Shown here: positions 8,571 to 17,086 of the stretch, piece by piece
Layout: every line of letters starts with the position of its first letter
Numbering within the stretch: the first letter of the stretch is position 1
Assembly (NCBI RefSeq): GCF_017916475.1
Contig: NZ_JAFMTB010000001.1
Location: forward strand, 1,326,849 to 1,390,848
Direction of reading: 5' to 3'
Length of the DNA: 64,000 nucleotides
From: Patulibacter sp. SYSU D01012
Lineage (GTDB): Bacteria; Actinomycetota; Thermoleophilia; Solirubrobacterales; Solirubrobacteraceae
Notes under the pieces: generated by a model
The model's database searches: none
Seen by the model: the letters and a program-made list of their open reading frames with translations, nothing else
Told to the model about the DNA's origin: nothing
Position numbers and translations under genes: made by a program

Positions 8571-9959
8571 ATGTCCCGTCCCCGTCCCCGCCGCGCGGCC
8601 GCCGTGTCCGCCGCGGCCCTCGCCGGCGCCGCGCTGCTGCCCGCCGCCGCCTCCGCGGCCGGCCCCGTCGTGCCGCTCGACGCGTCCAGGCTGCTCGGCG
8701 TCGTGCCCGCGCAGGGCGCCCACCCGGCGCTCGTCGTCGGCCGCACCGCCGACACCGCCCTGCACGGCGTGCGCGTCGGCGCTGACGCGGCCACCGTCCC
8801 GCCGGCCGCGTTCACCATCCCGCCCTTGGGCGAGGCGGCGAGCGACGCGGACGGCCCCGGCTACGGTGCCGCCCTGCCGGTCCGCGTCGGCGACCGGCTC
8901 GTCGCGTTCGGCACGCGCGGCGACGCGGAGGACGGCACGCTGCAGCCGGTCTGGCGCACGGCCGACGGCGACGGCGGGGGCGCGTCGGGGCTGACGCGGG
9001 CCCGGGGCGTGCGCGGCTACGCGGTGGAGTCGGCGGTCGGCGGCCGTCGCGACGCGCTCGTCGTGCTCCACCGGGTGCGGCGCGGAGGGATCCGGGCCGA
9101 GATCGCCGTCGCCCGCTGGACGCCGAAGGGCGGCCTGGGCCGGGTCCGGCGCGTCTCCCCGGCCACGGGCGAGGCGTACGGGAGCAGCGCGAGCAGCGTC
9201 GCGGGGGAGGGGCCGGTGCCGATCGTCCGCGCGCGGGACGGCCGGGCGCTCGTCGCCTACGCCCACGCCGGGCAGCGCGGCACGGGGTCGCGCGACACGC
9301 TGCGGACGCGCGCGATCGGTCGCACCGGCGCGCCCGGGCGGGGGACGGCCACGGACGCGGGGCTGTTCGGCGTGTGGGACATCGCCCTCGACGCGCGCCC
9401 GGACGGGCGCGTGCTCGTGGCGTGGACCCAGCAGACCGTCAGCGAGGGGAGCCTGTCGGGCGACGCCGTCCGGGCGCGGTTCGGGCGGGTCTCGGGCCGG
9501 ATGGACGCCGCCCGCCGGGTCGACCGGCTCCCGGCCGGCGCGTCGAACGGCCGCACCGGCCTGCTCGTCCGCCACGCCGGCTCGCGGTGGGCGGTGGCGT
9601 GGTCGCAGCTCGCCGACTCGCGCGTGCGCGTGAGCACCGGCCCGACCGGCCGGCTGGGCGCTCCGCAGACGGCGATCGCGGCGCTGCCCGGCGCCGAGGC
9701 GGCGGCCGGCGGGCTCGGCGGCCTCTTCCTCGACGCGGCCGGCACGCCGACGGTCCTGGGCGTCGCGTCCGCCCGGACGCCGGCGCCGTTCGTCCCGTGG
9801 CGCGCCGGCGCGGCGACCACGCCGTCGGCGGGCCCCGGGGCGCTGTCGCCGGACGCGTGGGTGGCGAGCATGCTGGCGTCCGACACGCCCGCCGGACCGG
9901 TCGTCGCCTGGGCCGCCGGCGGACGCGCCGCCGTCGCGGTGCGGCCGGACGGCGTCTGA
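8571..9959 (+). CDS. Secreted protein of unknown function
   Basis: This 462-aa protein was not recognised as any known family. It has a clear Sec signal peptide: Arg-rich residues 3-8, an Ala/Leu core at about 9-25, and an ASAAG cleavage region. The mature part is rich in short beta-like stretches with repeated Gly-Arg and Val-Ala-W patterns, for example LVAWTQQ, WAVAWSQ and PVVAWAAG. These suggest a repetitive beta-propeller-like extracellular domain. The ATG at 8571 has AAGGAG 6 nt upstream, one of the better Shine-Dalgarno sequences here. It is followed by a GC-rich hairpin and stands alone. The propeller suggestion is inference only. Confidence 0.7.
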   Translation: MSRPRPRRAAAVSAAALAGAALLPAAASAAGPVVPLDASRLLGVVPAQGAHPALVVGRTADTALHGVRVGADAATVPPAAFTIPPLGEAASDADGPGYGAALPVRVGDRLVAFGTRGDAEDGTLQPVWRTADGDGGGASGLTRARGVRGYAVESAVGGRRDALVVLHRVRRGGIRAEIAVARWTPKGGLGRVRRVSPATGEAYGSSASSVAGEGPVPIVRARDGRALVAYAHAGQRGTGSRDTLRTRAIGRTGAPGRGTATDAGLFGVWDIALDARPDGRVLVAWTQQTVSEGSLSGDAVRARFGRVSGRMDAARRVDRLPAGASNGRTGLLVRHAGSRWAVAWSQLADSRVRVSTGPTGRLGAPQTAIAALPGAEAAAGGLGGLFLDAAGTPTVLGVASARTPAPFVPWRAGAATTPSAGPGALSPDAWVASMLASDTPAGPVVAWAAGGRAAVAVRPDGV

Positions 9960-9980
9960 GCCGGGCGGTCGCTCCGCCGC

Positions 9981-10004
9981 CGTCCGCGGCCTCGGCCGCG
10001 GGCG
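9981..10004. terminator. Stem-loop after the secreted orphan gene
   Basis: A stem of about 10 bp including one G-T wobble (core CCGCGGC/GCCGCGG) closes a 4-nt loop 21 nt after the stop at 9959. There is no T-run, as is common for high-GC actinobacterial terminators. Confidence 0.4.
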
Positions 10005-10070
10005 ACGGACCGGGCCGGCGCGCCCCACGGGCCGGCACCGCCGCCCCTCCGGGCGTGCGCGGCGCCGCGC

Positions 10071-10076
10071 TAGCGT
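10071..10076 (+). promoter_or_regulatory. -10 hexamer of the SDR gene
   Basis: TAGCGT lies 7 nt before the ATG at 10084 and overlaps an alternative upstream GTG. It therefore supports the ATG start and a leaderless message. Confidence 0.45.
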
Positions 10077-10083
10077 GGGCGGC

Positions 10084-10869
10084 ATGAGCAGCGTGCGCAC
10101 CGTCCTCGTCTCGGGCTCGACCGCCGGCATCGGCTTCGCGACCGCCGAGGCGTTCGCCCGGGACGGCGCTCGGGTGATCGTCAACGGCCGCGACGAGGAG
10201 CGCACGGCCGACGCCGCGGCGCGGATCCGCGAGGCGACGGGGCACGACGCGGTCGAGCCCGTCGCGGCCGATCTCGCGACGGCCGAGGGCGCCGCGGCGA
10301 TGGTCGCCGCGGTGCCGCAGGTCGACGTCCTCGTCAACAACCTCGGCATCTTCGGCGCGCAGCCGGTCTTCGAGATCCCCGACGACGAGTGGCGCCGCTT
10401 CTTCGAGGTCAACGTCCTGTCCGGCGTGCGGCTCGCGCGGGCGTACGCGCCCGGCATGCGGGAGCGGGGCTGGGGGCGGATCGTCTTCGTCGCGAGCGAG
10501 TCCGCCGTGATGCCGCCGACCGAGATGGTCCACTACGGGATGACGAAGACGGCCCAGGTCGCCGTCTCCCGTGGGATGGCGCAGGAGCTGAAGGGCAGCG
10601 GCGTCACCGTCAACACGGTCATGCCCGGCTCCACCCTGACGCCCGGCGTGGAGGACTTCCTGCGCGAGCGCATCGGTGCCGACGTGCCGCTCGAGGAGGC
10701 GGAGCGCCGGTTCATGGCGGAGGAGCGCCCGACGTCGCTGCTCGGCCGGCTGATCCGGCCGCACGAGGTGGCGAGCATCGTGCGGTACGTCGCGTCCGAC
10801 GAGGCGTCGGCGACCACGGGCGGCCTGCTGCGCGTCGACGGCGGGCTGGCGCCGTCGATCCTGCCCTGA
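10084..10869 (+). CDS. Short-chain dehydrogenase/reductase (SDR)
   Basis: This 261-aa classical SDR has a Rossmann nucleotide-binding motif SGSTAGIG near residues 9-16, an NNLG motif, a catalytic Ser in ASESAV, and Tyr/Lys in YGMTK. An Arg in NGRDEE after strand 2 suggests NADP preference. A GGLLRVDGG C-terminal signature is typical of FabG-like SDRs. The C-terminal third contains an extra segment (FLRERIGADVPLEEAERR) often seen in SDRs of unknown substrate. The gene stands alone between the secreted orphan and the riboswitch-controlled terC. An in-frame GTG at 10075 overlaps the -10 hexamer and is less likely to be the start. Confidence 0.88.
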   Translation: MSSVRTVLVSGSTAGIGFATAEAFARDGARVIVNGRDEERTADAAARIREATGHDAVEPVAADLATAEGAAAMVAAVPQVDVLVNNLGIFGAQPVFEIPDDEWRRFFEVNVLSGVRLARAYAPGMRERGWGRIVFVASESAVMPPTEMVHYGMTKTAQVAVSRGMAQELKGSGVTVNTVMPGSTLTPGVEDFLRERIGADVPLEEAERRFMAEERPTSLLGRLIRPHEVASIVRYVASDEASATTGGLLRVDGGLAPSILP

Positions 10870-10974
10870 CCCGAGGCGCCACCGGTGGGCGCGCCACGAC
10901 CGTGGGCGGGCACGGCGCGGACCGCCGTCAGGAACCCCGGAGGCGTCGTTGAGTCGGCCTTGAGGGACGCCGCC

Positions 10975-10980
10975 TAGCCT
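10975..10980 (+). promoter_or_regulatory. -10 hexamer of the terC riboswitch transcript
   Basis: TAGCCT sits about 10 nt before the yybP-ykoY aptamer, which places the transcription start near the aptamer's 5' edge. TTGAGT at 10949 resembles a -35 but is 20 bp away, longer than usual. Confidence 0.45.
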
Positions 10981-10984
10981 TCGT

Positions 10985-11085
10985 CCGGTCGAAGGGGAGT
11001 ACCCCTCGGCGGACGCCGTCAATACGGGGACCCACGTCCCCCGGCGTCCGCACCCCCGGACGGGGGCGGGGAGACCTTCGCGAGC
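10985..11085 (+). promoter_or_regulatory. yybP-ykoY (manganese) riboswitch upstream of terC
   Basis: The leader carries the hallmark conserved blocks of the yybP-ykoY aptamer in the right order. AAGGGGAGTA is at 10992-11001, a GTCAATACG segment at about 11018-11026, and GGGAGACCTTCGC at about 11068-11081. Between them are GC-rich pairings, including a stem around ACCCACGTCCCCCGGCGTCC. Established knowledge: this class senses Mn2+ and commonly controls TerC/Alx-family membrane proteins and Mn exporters, and the gene directly downstream is terC. The aptamer ends about 27 nt before the ATG with no obvious terminator, so control is probably at translation initiation. Confirm with a covariance-model search. 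Confidence 0.88.
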
Positions 11086-11111
11086 CGTATCCACGACCCG
11101 CGAAAGGCCCC

Positions 11112-12116
11112 ATGCCCGTCCTCTCCACCGTCCTCGGCGACGCCGGCCCCTGGCTGGCGCTGATCGCCGCCCTCGTCGTCCTGCTGATCGTCGACCTGGC
11201 GCTCGTCCGCGGCCGCGGCGGCGAGATGTCCGTCCGCACCGCCGCGATCGCCAGCGCCGCCTGGGTCGGCGTCTCCCTCGCGTTCTTCCTCGTCCTGCTG
11301 CTGACGAGCGGCGGCGAGCAGGCCAACGCGTTCCTCGCCGGCTACCTCGTCGAGAAGTCGCTGTCGCTCGACAACGTCTTCGTCTTCCTGCTCGTCTTCT
11401 CGGCGTTCGCGCTGCCGGTCGCCGAGCGCCACCGCCTGCTGACGTACGGCATCGTCGGCGCGCTCGTGCTGCGCGGCGTCTTCATCGTCGCGGGCGCCGC
11501 CGTGCTCGACACGTTCGGCTGGGTGAGCTTCGTCTTCGCCGCCTTCCTCGTGTGGACGGGGTGGCGCATGTTCCGCCACCGCGACGACCACGACGGCGAG
11601 CAGAAGATGGTCGACGGCCTGCGCGCCCGCCTGCCGCTGAGCGAGAAGCCCGCCGGCCGCCGGCTGGTGGTGCGCGAGGACGGACGCACGCTGCTGACGG
11701 TCGCCGGCGCCGCCCTCGTCGCCATCGCGCTCGTCGACGTCGTCTTCGCCGTCGACTCCGTGCCGGCGATCCTGGCGATCACGGACGACACGTTCGTCGT
11801 CTTCGCCGCCAACGCGTTCGCGCTGCTCGGCCTGCGGCCGCTGTTCTTCCTCGTCGCCGACCTCGTCGAGCGGCTGCGCTACCTGAAGACGGCGCTCGCG
11901 GCCCTGCTGGTCTTCATCGGCCTGAAGATGTTCGCCGGCGAGCTGTTCGGCAAGATCGGCCCGGAGTACAGCCTGCCCGCCATCGCCCTGATCCTCGGCA
12001 CGGGCGTCGTCACGTCGCTGCTGGCGGACCGCCGCGACCGGCGCCGCGCCGCCGCGGCGGGGGAGACCGCGCCGTCGCCGGCGCGCCGGGCCGTGGCCGC
12101 GGGCGACGAGGGCTGA
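11112..12116 (+). CDS. TerC family integral membrane protein (probable metal ion handling)
   Basis: This 334-aa TerC/Alx family protein has about nine membrane segments. The family's acidic membrane motifs are present: SLDNVFVFLLVF and VFAVDSVPAILAITDD, whose Asp residues are thought to coordinate metal. Proteins of this family have been linked to manganese export, metalation of exported enzymes and tellurite resistance. The riboswitch immediately upstream strongly favours a manganese-related function over tellurite. The C-terminus is a short Arg/Ala-rich cytosolic tail. It is a monocistronic gene ending in a strong bidirectional terminator shared with the convergent metH. Confidence 0.92.
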   Translation: MPVLSTVLGDAGPWLALIAALVVLLIVDLALVRGRGGEMSVRTAAIASAAWVGVSLAFFLVLLLTSGGEQANAFLAGYLVEKSLSLDNVFVFLLVFSAFALPVAERHRLLTYGIVGALVLRGVFIVAGAAVLDTFGWVSFVFAAFLVWTGWRMFRHRDDHDGEQKMVDGLRARLPLSEKPAGRRLVVREDGRTLLTVAGAALVAIALVDVVFAVDSVPAILAITDDTFVVFAANAFALLGLRPLFFLVADLVERLRYLKTALAALLVFIGLKMFAGELFGKIGPEYSLPAIALILGTGVVTSLLADRRDRRRAAAAGETAPSPARRAVAAGDEG

Positions 12117-12290
12117 CGCCCGGCGCCGCGCGAGCGAGGGGGGGCCGACGGACGCACCCCGCCGCGGGACGAGTGAGGGCCCCGACGGGCGGGCCCCGGC
12201 GGCCGACGCTCGCTCGTCGCCGTCCCACGCCCGCGGGCCTGGCCGCGTGGCCGGCCCGCCCCTACGGCCGGGTGACCCGTCCCCGAACGA

Positions 12291-12320
12291 CCGAGGCCGG
12301 CCCCACGGGGCCGGCCTCGG
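12291..12320. terminator. Bidirectional terminator between terC and metH
   Basis: A perfect 14-bp GC-rich inverted repeat (CCGAGGCCGGCCCC / GGGGCCGGCCTCGG) is separated by 2 nt, in the 230-bp region between the two convergent genes. The rest of the intergenic region is GC-rich with no other recognisable element. Confidence 0.75.
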
Positions 12321-12346
12321 CGTGCTGCAGGCCGTGGCGCGGCGGC

Positions 12347-15300
12347 TCAGCCGGCCGGCGCGGCGTCCGGCGTGGGGACGTCGCCCGCGGCGGGCGCGCC
12401 GTCGTCCTGGACGCCTTCCGTCTGCTCGTCGACCTCGGCCTCGACGAAGGACGCCTCCACGCGGGTGGGGTCGCGCTCCGTGTCCTTGATGACGTCGTCC
12501 GGGGTGCCGTTCTCCATGAAGCGGCCGTTGCGCATGCCGTAGTAGACGGCCTGCGGGTGGTGGACGATCATCGCCAGCGTCGACTGCTCCGGGGTGGGGG
12601 AGTAGCCGTCGGTCAGGTCCATCCCGATCTGGGAGATGTCGAGGAGCGACTTGACCTTCTCGTGCTCGGACTGGTCCGGGATCGCCGGGTAGCCCCAGGA
12701 CAGGCGGCGGCCCTGCGTGGCGGGGATGCCGAACCAGCCGCGCACCTTCCAGTGCAGCCACTCGGACAGGCCCTCGGCGGTCTGCACGCCCAGGCCGTGG
12801 ACGAACAGCTGCTCGGCGTACTCGCCGTCCTTCTCGAGCTGCGCCATGAGCTCGGTGACCTCGTCGCCGACGGTCAGCGCCTGCACGGCGACGACGTCGA
12901 GCTGCTCCGGCGGCGCGACCGTGCCGTCCGCCTGCTTGACGCCGGGGCGGAAGAAGTCGGCCGTGCACATGCGCGCGCCCTTCTGCTGGCGCGGCGACAC
13001 GAAGCGCTCGATCTCGGTCGTGCGGTCCTCGGGGTCCAGGACGACGATGTCGTTGCCGTCGGCGTAGCAGGGGAAGAAGCCGATGAGCGCCCGCGGGTGC
13101 AGGTACGTCTGCTCGCGCCACATGCGCTCGAGGCGGTGGCGGAAGCCCTCCTCGGCGTCCGGGTCGGTCGGGTCGCCCTCGATGAGCTTCTTCCACGCCT
13201 CGCCCTTGATGCCGCGCCCGCCCCAGTGGAGCTTGAAGAGGACGTGCGTGTCGAGGTGGTGGTACAGCTCGTCCATGTCGACGGGCACCTCGCGCACGCC
13301 CCAAAAGGGCGGCTCGGGGACCGGCGCGTCCGTGCGGACGGGGGAGCGGACCGACGTGTCGTCGAGCGGCGGCAGGTCCTCCTCCTCCTTCGCGGCGTTG
13401 CGCAGCTTGATCGCGCCCGCCTTGATCTCGTCGAGCATCTGGGCGTGCTCGCCCTGGTCGACCATGCGGTCCATGACGCCCAGGCCCTCGAAGGCGTCCT
13501 TGCAGTAGAAGACGCCGCCCTCGTAGACCTCGTCGTCGTCCAGGCCGTTCGGGTGCAGCGCGCGGTAGGAGAAGTTGCGGTTGATCGCCGCGCCGCCGAC
13601 GAGGACGGGGAACTTCAGGCCCTCGCGGTGCAGCTCCTGGACCGCCAGCGGCATCTGCTTCGACGTCGAGACGAGGAGGGCCGACAGGCCGATGGCCGTG
13701 GCGTCGTGCTCCTTGGCCGCGTCGATGATCGTGCCGACGGGGACCTGCTTGCCGAGGTCGACCACCGTGTAGCCGTTGTTCGTCAGGATCGTGTTGACGA
13801 GCGACTTGCCGATGTCGTGCACGTCGCCGAAGACGGTCGCCAGGACGACGGTGCCCTTCGTGTAGTCCGCGGTGCGCTCGAGGTAGTTCTCGAGCTGCGC
13901 GACGGCCTTCTTCATGACCTCGGCGGACTGCAGGACGAAGGGGAGGATGAGCTCGCCGGCGCCGAACTTGTCGCCGACCTCCTTCATCGCCGGCAGCAGC
14001 ACCTCGTTGAGCACCGGCACCGCGCCGAGCTTCTCGACCGCGCGGTCGATGTCGGCCTCGACGCCGTCCTTCTTGCGCTTGAGGATGCGGAAGTGCAGCG
14101 CCTCCTCGGGCTCCATCTCGGCCGTCGGGTCCGCGGCGGGGCCCTCGTCGGCCTCGGGGCCCTTGCTCTCGAAGTGGTTGATGAACTTCTCGAGCGCGTC
14201 CTCGGAGCGGTTCCAGACCAGGTTCTCGGCCAGCTCGCGCTCGACCGGGTCGATCTCGCCCATCGGGATGATGTGCGCCGGGTTGACCATCGCCAGGTCC
14301 AGGCCCGCCTCGACCGCGTGGAAGAGGAAGACCGAGTTCAGGACCGAGCGGGCCGCCAGGCCGACGCCGAACGAGACGTTGGAGACGCCGAGCGACGTCT
14401 TCACGCCCGGGATGCGGTCCTTGATCTGGCGGATCGCCTCGATCGTCTGGATCGCGGAGTCGCGCCACTCCTCGTCGCCCGTCGTGAGCGTGAAGGTCAG
14501 CAGGTCGAAGATCAGCGCCTCGCGCTCGAGCCCGTGCTCGTCGCAGGCGACCTGCGTGATGCGCTCGGCGATCTCGAGCTTGCGCTCCGTCGTCTTGCCC
14601 ATCCCGACCTCGTCGATGGTCAGGGCGATGACCGCGGCGCCGTGCTGCAGCGCCAGCGGGACGACCTGGTCCATCTTGTCGCGGCCGGCCTCGAGGTTGA
14701 CCGAGTTGACGATCGCGCGGCCCGGGATCTGCTCCAGCGCGACCTTGATGACGTCGGGCTCGGTCGAGTCGATCTGGATCGGCGCGGGCTGCGTCAGCGA
14801 GATCTTCTTGACGACCTGCCGCATCTGCTCGGCCTCGTCCTGCCGCTCCGTCAGCGCGACGCAGACGTCCAGGACGTGGGCGCCGCCCTCGACCTGGCCC
14901 TCGGCGATCGTGACGAGCGCGTCGTAGTCGTCGGCGAGCAGCAGCTCCTTCGCCTTGCGCGAGCCCTGCGAGTTGACGCGCTCGCCGACGATCGTCGGGC
15001 GCGGCTCCTGCACCAGGTCGGCGGCGCCGATCATCGACGAGACCTGGATCCGGCGCTCACGCGTCGTGCCCACGGCGTGGGCCGTGGCGCCGGCGGGCTT
15101 CTTCGCCACGCGCTCGGCGATCGCGGAGATGTGCTCCGGGGTCGTGCCGCAGCAGCCGCCGACGACGGCGACGCCGTACTGGTCGACGAACTCGCCCAGC
15201 GCGTCCGCGAGCGGCTGCGGCTTCTCGGGGAACACCGTCTCGCCGTTGACGCCCTGCTGGGGGATGCCGGCGTTCGGGATGCAGTGGACCGGGACGGACG

Positions 15301-16027
15301 CGTTCTCGCCGAGGTAGCGGATCGCGTCGCGCATGTCCTCGGGGCCCGTGGAGCAGTTCAGGCCGATGACGTCGACCTTCAGCGCCTCGAGCGTCGTGAC
15401 GACGGACGCGACGTCGGTGCCCAGGAGCATCTTGCCGCCGTTGGGCAGCAGCGAGACGGAGATCTGCAGCGGGACCTTGCGGCCCGTGGCCTTGAACGCC
15501 TCGCGGGCGCCGAAGATCGCGGCCTTGACCTCGAGGATGTCCTGCGCGGTCTCGATGATGAGCAGGTCGGAGCCGCCCTCGATCAGGCCGCGCGCCTGCT
15601 CCTCGAAGACCGTGACCAGGTCGGGGAAGAGGATGTTGCCCAGCGTCGGGTCGTCGGACGAGGGCAGGAAGCCCGTCGGGCCGATCGAGCCGGCGACGAA
15701 GCGGTGGTTGCCCGCGGCCTTGCGCGCGATCTCGGCGGCGCGCCGGTTGATCTCGAGCGTGTGGTCCGCCAGGCCCCACTCCTCGAGCTTGAGCCGCGAC
15801 GCCTGGAAGGAGTCGGTCTCCAGCACCATCGCGCCCGCGTCGAGCATCGTGGTGTGGAGCTCCTCGATGACGTCCGGGCGGTTGAGGACCAGGACCTCGT
15901 GGGCGCGCCCGGGCAGCTGGTAGTCCTTCTCGAGCGAGAGGTTCTTGTCCTCGAGCAGGGCGCCCATCGACCCGTCGAAGACGACGACGTGGTCGCGGAC
16001 GGCTGCCAGGTAATCGCGCTCGGCCAT
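12347..16027 (-). CDS. metH: Cobalamin-dependent methionine synthase
   Basis: This 1226-aa protein matches the usual MetH length and transfers a methyl group from methyltetrahydrofolate to homocysteine via cobalamin. Modules are in the canonical order. The homocysteine domain (about 1-330) includes VFDGSMGALL and a CCGTTPEH zinc-Cys segment. The pterin-binding domain is at about 345-620. The B12 cap and binding domain (about 640-890) has DVHDIGKSL, whose His is the lower cobalt ligand. The AdoMet activation domain (about 900-1180) includes the GYPAIPDQSEHEK region. A Glu/Pro/Ala tail follows. The ATG at 16027 is supported by a TACGCT hexamer 6 nt upstream. No B12 riboswitch fits in the 77-bp leader. 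Confidence 0.97.
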   Translation of the reverse strand: MAERDYLAAVRDHVVVFDGSMGALLEDKNLSLEKDYQLPGRAHEVLVLNRPDVIEELHTTMLDAGAMVLETDSFQASRLKLEEWGLADHTLEINRRAAEIARKAAGNHRFVAGSIGPTGFLPSSDDPTLGNILFPDLVTVFEEQARGLIEGGSDLLIIETAQDILEVKAAIFGAREAFKATGRKVPLQISVSLLPNGGKMLLGTDVASVVTTLEALKVDVIGLNCSTGPEDMRDAIRYLGENASVPVHCIPNAGIPQQGVNGETVFPEKPQPLADALGEFVDQYGVAVVGGCCGTTPEHISAIAERVAKKPAGATAHAVGTTRERRIQVSSMIGAADLVQEPRPTIVGERVNSQGSRKAKELLLADDYDALVTIAEGQVEGGAHVLDVCVALTERQDEAEQMRQVVKKISLTQPAPIQIDSTEPDVIKVALEQIPGRAIVNSVNLEAGRDKMDQVVPLALQHGAAVIALTIDEVGMGKTTERKLEIAERITQVACDEHGLEREALIFDLLTFTLTTGDEEWRDSAIQTIEAIRQIKDRIPGVKTSLGVSNVSFGVGLAARSVLNSVFLFHAVEAGLDLAMVNPAHIIPMGEIDPVERELAENLVWNRSEDALEKFINHFESKGPEADEGPAADPTAEMEPEEALHFRILKRKKDGVEADIDRAVEKLGAVPVLNEVLLPAMKEVGDKFGAGELILPFVLQSAEVMKKAVAQLENYLERTADYTKGTVVLATVFGDVHDIGKSLVNTILTNNGYTVVDLGKQVPVGTIIDAAKEHDATAIGLSALLVSTSKQMPLAVQELHREGLKFPVLVGGAAINRNFSYRALHPNGLDDDEVYEGGVFYCKDAFEGLGVMDRMVDQGEHAQMLDEIKAGAIKLRNAAKEEEDLPPLDDTSVRSPVRTDAPVPEPPFWGVREVPVDMDELYHHLDTHVLFKLHWGGRGIKGEAWKKLIEGDPTDPDAEEGFRHRLERMWREQTYLHPRALIGFFPCYADGNDIVVLDPEDRTTEIERFVSPRQQKGARMCTADFFRPGVKQADGTVAPPEQLDVVAVQALTVGDEVTELMAQLEKDGEYAEQLFVHGLGVQTAEGLSEWLHWKVRGWFGIPATQGRRLSWGYPAIPDQSEHEKVKSLLDISQIGMDLTDGYSPTPEQSTLAMIVHHPQAVYYGMRNGRFMENGTPDDVIKDTERDPTRVEASFVEAEVDEQTEGVQDDGAPAAGDVPTPDAAPAG

Positions 16028-16033
16028 GCACGA

Positions 16034-16039
16034 AGCGTA
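16034..16039 (-). promoter_or_regulatory. -10 hexamer of metH
   Basis: TACGCT on the minus strand lies 6 nt before the metH ATG, predicting leaderless transcription. The large palindrome at 16044-16089 begins only 4 nt upstream, so it occupies the -35 and activator region of this promoter. Confidence 0.45.
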
Positions 16040-16043
16040 CCAA

Positions 16044-16089
16044 CGCCGACCCCAACCTTGCCACAGCTGTGTCAAGGTTGGGGTCGGCG
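16044..16089. repeat. 46-bp near-perfect palindrome between a dehydrogenase gene and metH
   Basis: The two 23-nt arms are complementary except for one opposing pair (16061/16072). The outer 17 bp (16044-16060 with 16073-16089) and the inner CACAGCTGTG (16062-16071) are perfect. The element starts 16 nt after the dehydrogenase stop and ends next to the metH -10 hexamer. It could be a factor-independent terminator, an operator for a dimeric regulator of metH, or a dispersed REP-like palindrome. The sequence alone does not decide. Confidence 0.9.
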
Positions 16090-16104
16090 ACGGCCGGCCC
16101 GGCC

Positions 16105-17046
16105 CTACGGCAGGTCGCCGGCGACGAGGGTCGCCGGTCGCTCGCCGCGCGCGAACGCGGCGAGGGCCTCCGCCGCCACCCGCCACTGGCGGTCCTCGGC
16201 TCCCGTCGTGTCGCCCCCGACGTGGGGGGTCACCAGCAGGCCGGGCGCGTCCCACAGCGGGTGGCCGGCCGGCAGCGGCTCGGGGTCGGTGACGTCGAGC
16301 GCGGCGCGCAGCCGGCCCGCGCGCAGCTCGGCGAGCAGCGCGTCCGTGTCGACGAGCGGCCCGCGCCCGGCGTTGACGACGATCGCGCCGTCGCGCAGGC
16401 GGGCCAGGAACGCCGCGTCGATCACGCCGCGGGTCGCGTCGTTGAGGGGCAGCACGCAGACGACGGCGTCCTGCGCGGGCAGCAGCGCGTCGACGTCGGC
16501 GAGGGCGACGACGCCGTCGCGGGCCGTGCGCCCCACGAGCGTCGTCCGCGCCCCGAACGGCGCGAGCATCGCGGCGGCGTGACGCGCCAGGTCCCCGGCC
16601 CCGAGGAGCAGGACGCGGGCGCCGGCGAGCGACGCCGTGACCGTCGGGGCCCACGCGCCGCGGGCCTGCGCTGCGCCGAACCGCGGCAGCTCCCGCACGT
16701 GGGCCAGCAGCAGCGCGACGGCCAGCTCCGCCGTCGCGCGGCCGTGCGCGCCGCGCACGTTGCTGATCGCCACGCCGTCCGGCACCCGGCCCTCCCAGGC
16801 GTCGAACCCGGCGCTCAGCGTCTGCACCAGGCGCAGGCGCGGCAGCCGGCCGAGCAGCTCGAGCGTCGCGGGGACGTCCGACCCGTCGACGACGACCGCC
16901 TCCGCGTCGCGGCCCGCCGCGGGCGGCACGGGGTCGGCGGGGTCGTACGGCACCGCCCGCACGCCCGGCACGGCGGCCAGCCGCCCCGGGCCGTCGCCGC
17001 GGGGGACGAGGACGAGCAGCGGACCGGACGGGGACGCGGACGACAT
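16105..17046 (-). CDS. D-isomer-specific 2-hydroxyacid dehydrogenase
   Basis: This 313-aa NAD(P)-dependent 2-hydroxyacid dehydrogenase probably reduces a 2-ketoacid. The family's landmarks are visible: NVRGAHGRATAELAVALLLA in the substrate/NAD interface, the dinucleotide motif LLGAGDLARHAAAMLAPFG, the catalytic Arg in NAGRGPLVD, the acidic residue in DVTDPEPLPAGHPLW, and the catalytic His in TPHVGGDT. It is slightly short but complete. The ATG at 17046 has TAGCGT 7 nt upstream; longer upstream extensions are in-frame but lack family similarity. It lies upstream of metH but a large palindrome separates them. The substrate is unknown. Confidence 0.9.
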   Translation of the reverse strand: MSSASPSGPLLVLVPRGDGPGRLAAVPGVRAVPYDPADPVPPAAGRDAEAVVVDGSDVPATLELLGRLPRLRLVQTLSAGFDAWEGRVPDGVAISNVRGAHGRATAELAVALLLAHVRELPRFGAAQARGAWAPTVTASLAGARVLLLGAGDLARHAAAMLAPFGARTTLVGRTARDGVVALADVDALLPAQDAVVCVLPLNDATRGVIDAAFLARLRDGAIVVNAGRGPLVDTDALLAELRAGRLRAALDVTDPEPLPAGHPLWDAPGLLVTPHVGGDTTGAEDRQWRVAAEALAAFARGERPATLVAGDLP

Positions 17047-17053
17047 GCCCCAC

Positions 17054-17059
17054 ACGCTA
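17054..17059 (-). promoter_or_regulatory. -10 hexamer of the 2-hydroxyacid dehydrogenase gene
   Basis: TAGCGT on the minus strand lies 7 nt before the ATG in the 40-bp region divergent from the DUF488 gene. On the other strand GAGCCT is 6 nt before the DUF488 GTG. Both genes may therefore be leaderless from a tiny shared promoter region. Confidence 0.45.
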
Positions 17060-17086
17060 GGGGCCCGCGCGTGCGAGCCTGTCCCG

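Noticed and set aside
16028-16104. B12 riboswitch upstream of metH
   Set aside because: Only 77 bp separate the genes and it is filled by the palindrome; no B12-box sequence is present.
11552-16582. Very long open frame on the plus strand opposite metH
   Set aside because: Its translation is low-complexity (Arg/Leu/Val/Asp-rich) with no domain, and it lies antisense to a complete MetH. Such frames are expected in DNA of this G+C content.
12347-17053. Single 1568-residue reading of metH extending upstream
   Set aside because: The extra N-terminal part covers the palindrome and the antisense or shifted frame of the dehydrogenase gene; the start at 16027 gives canonical MetH length and N-terminus.
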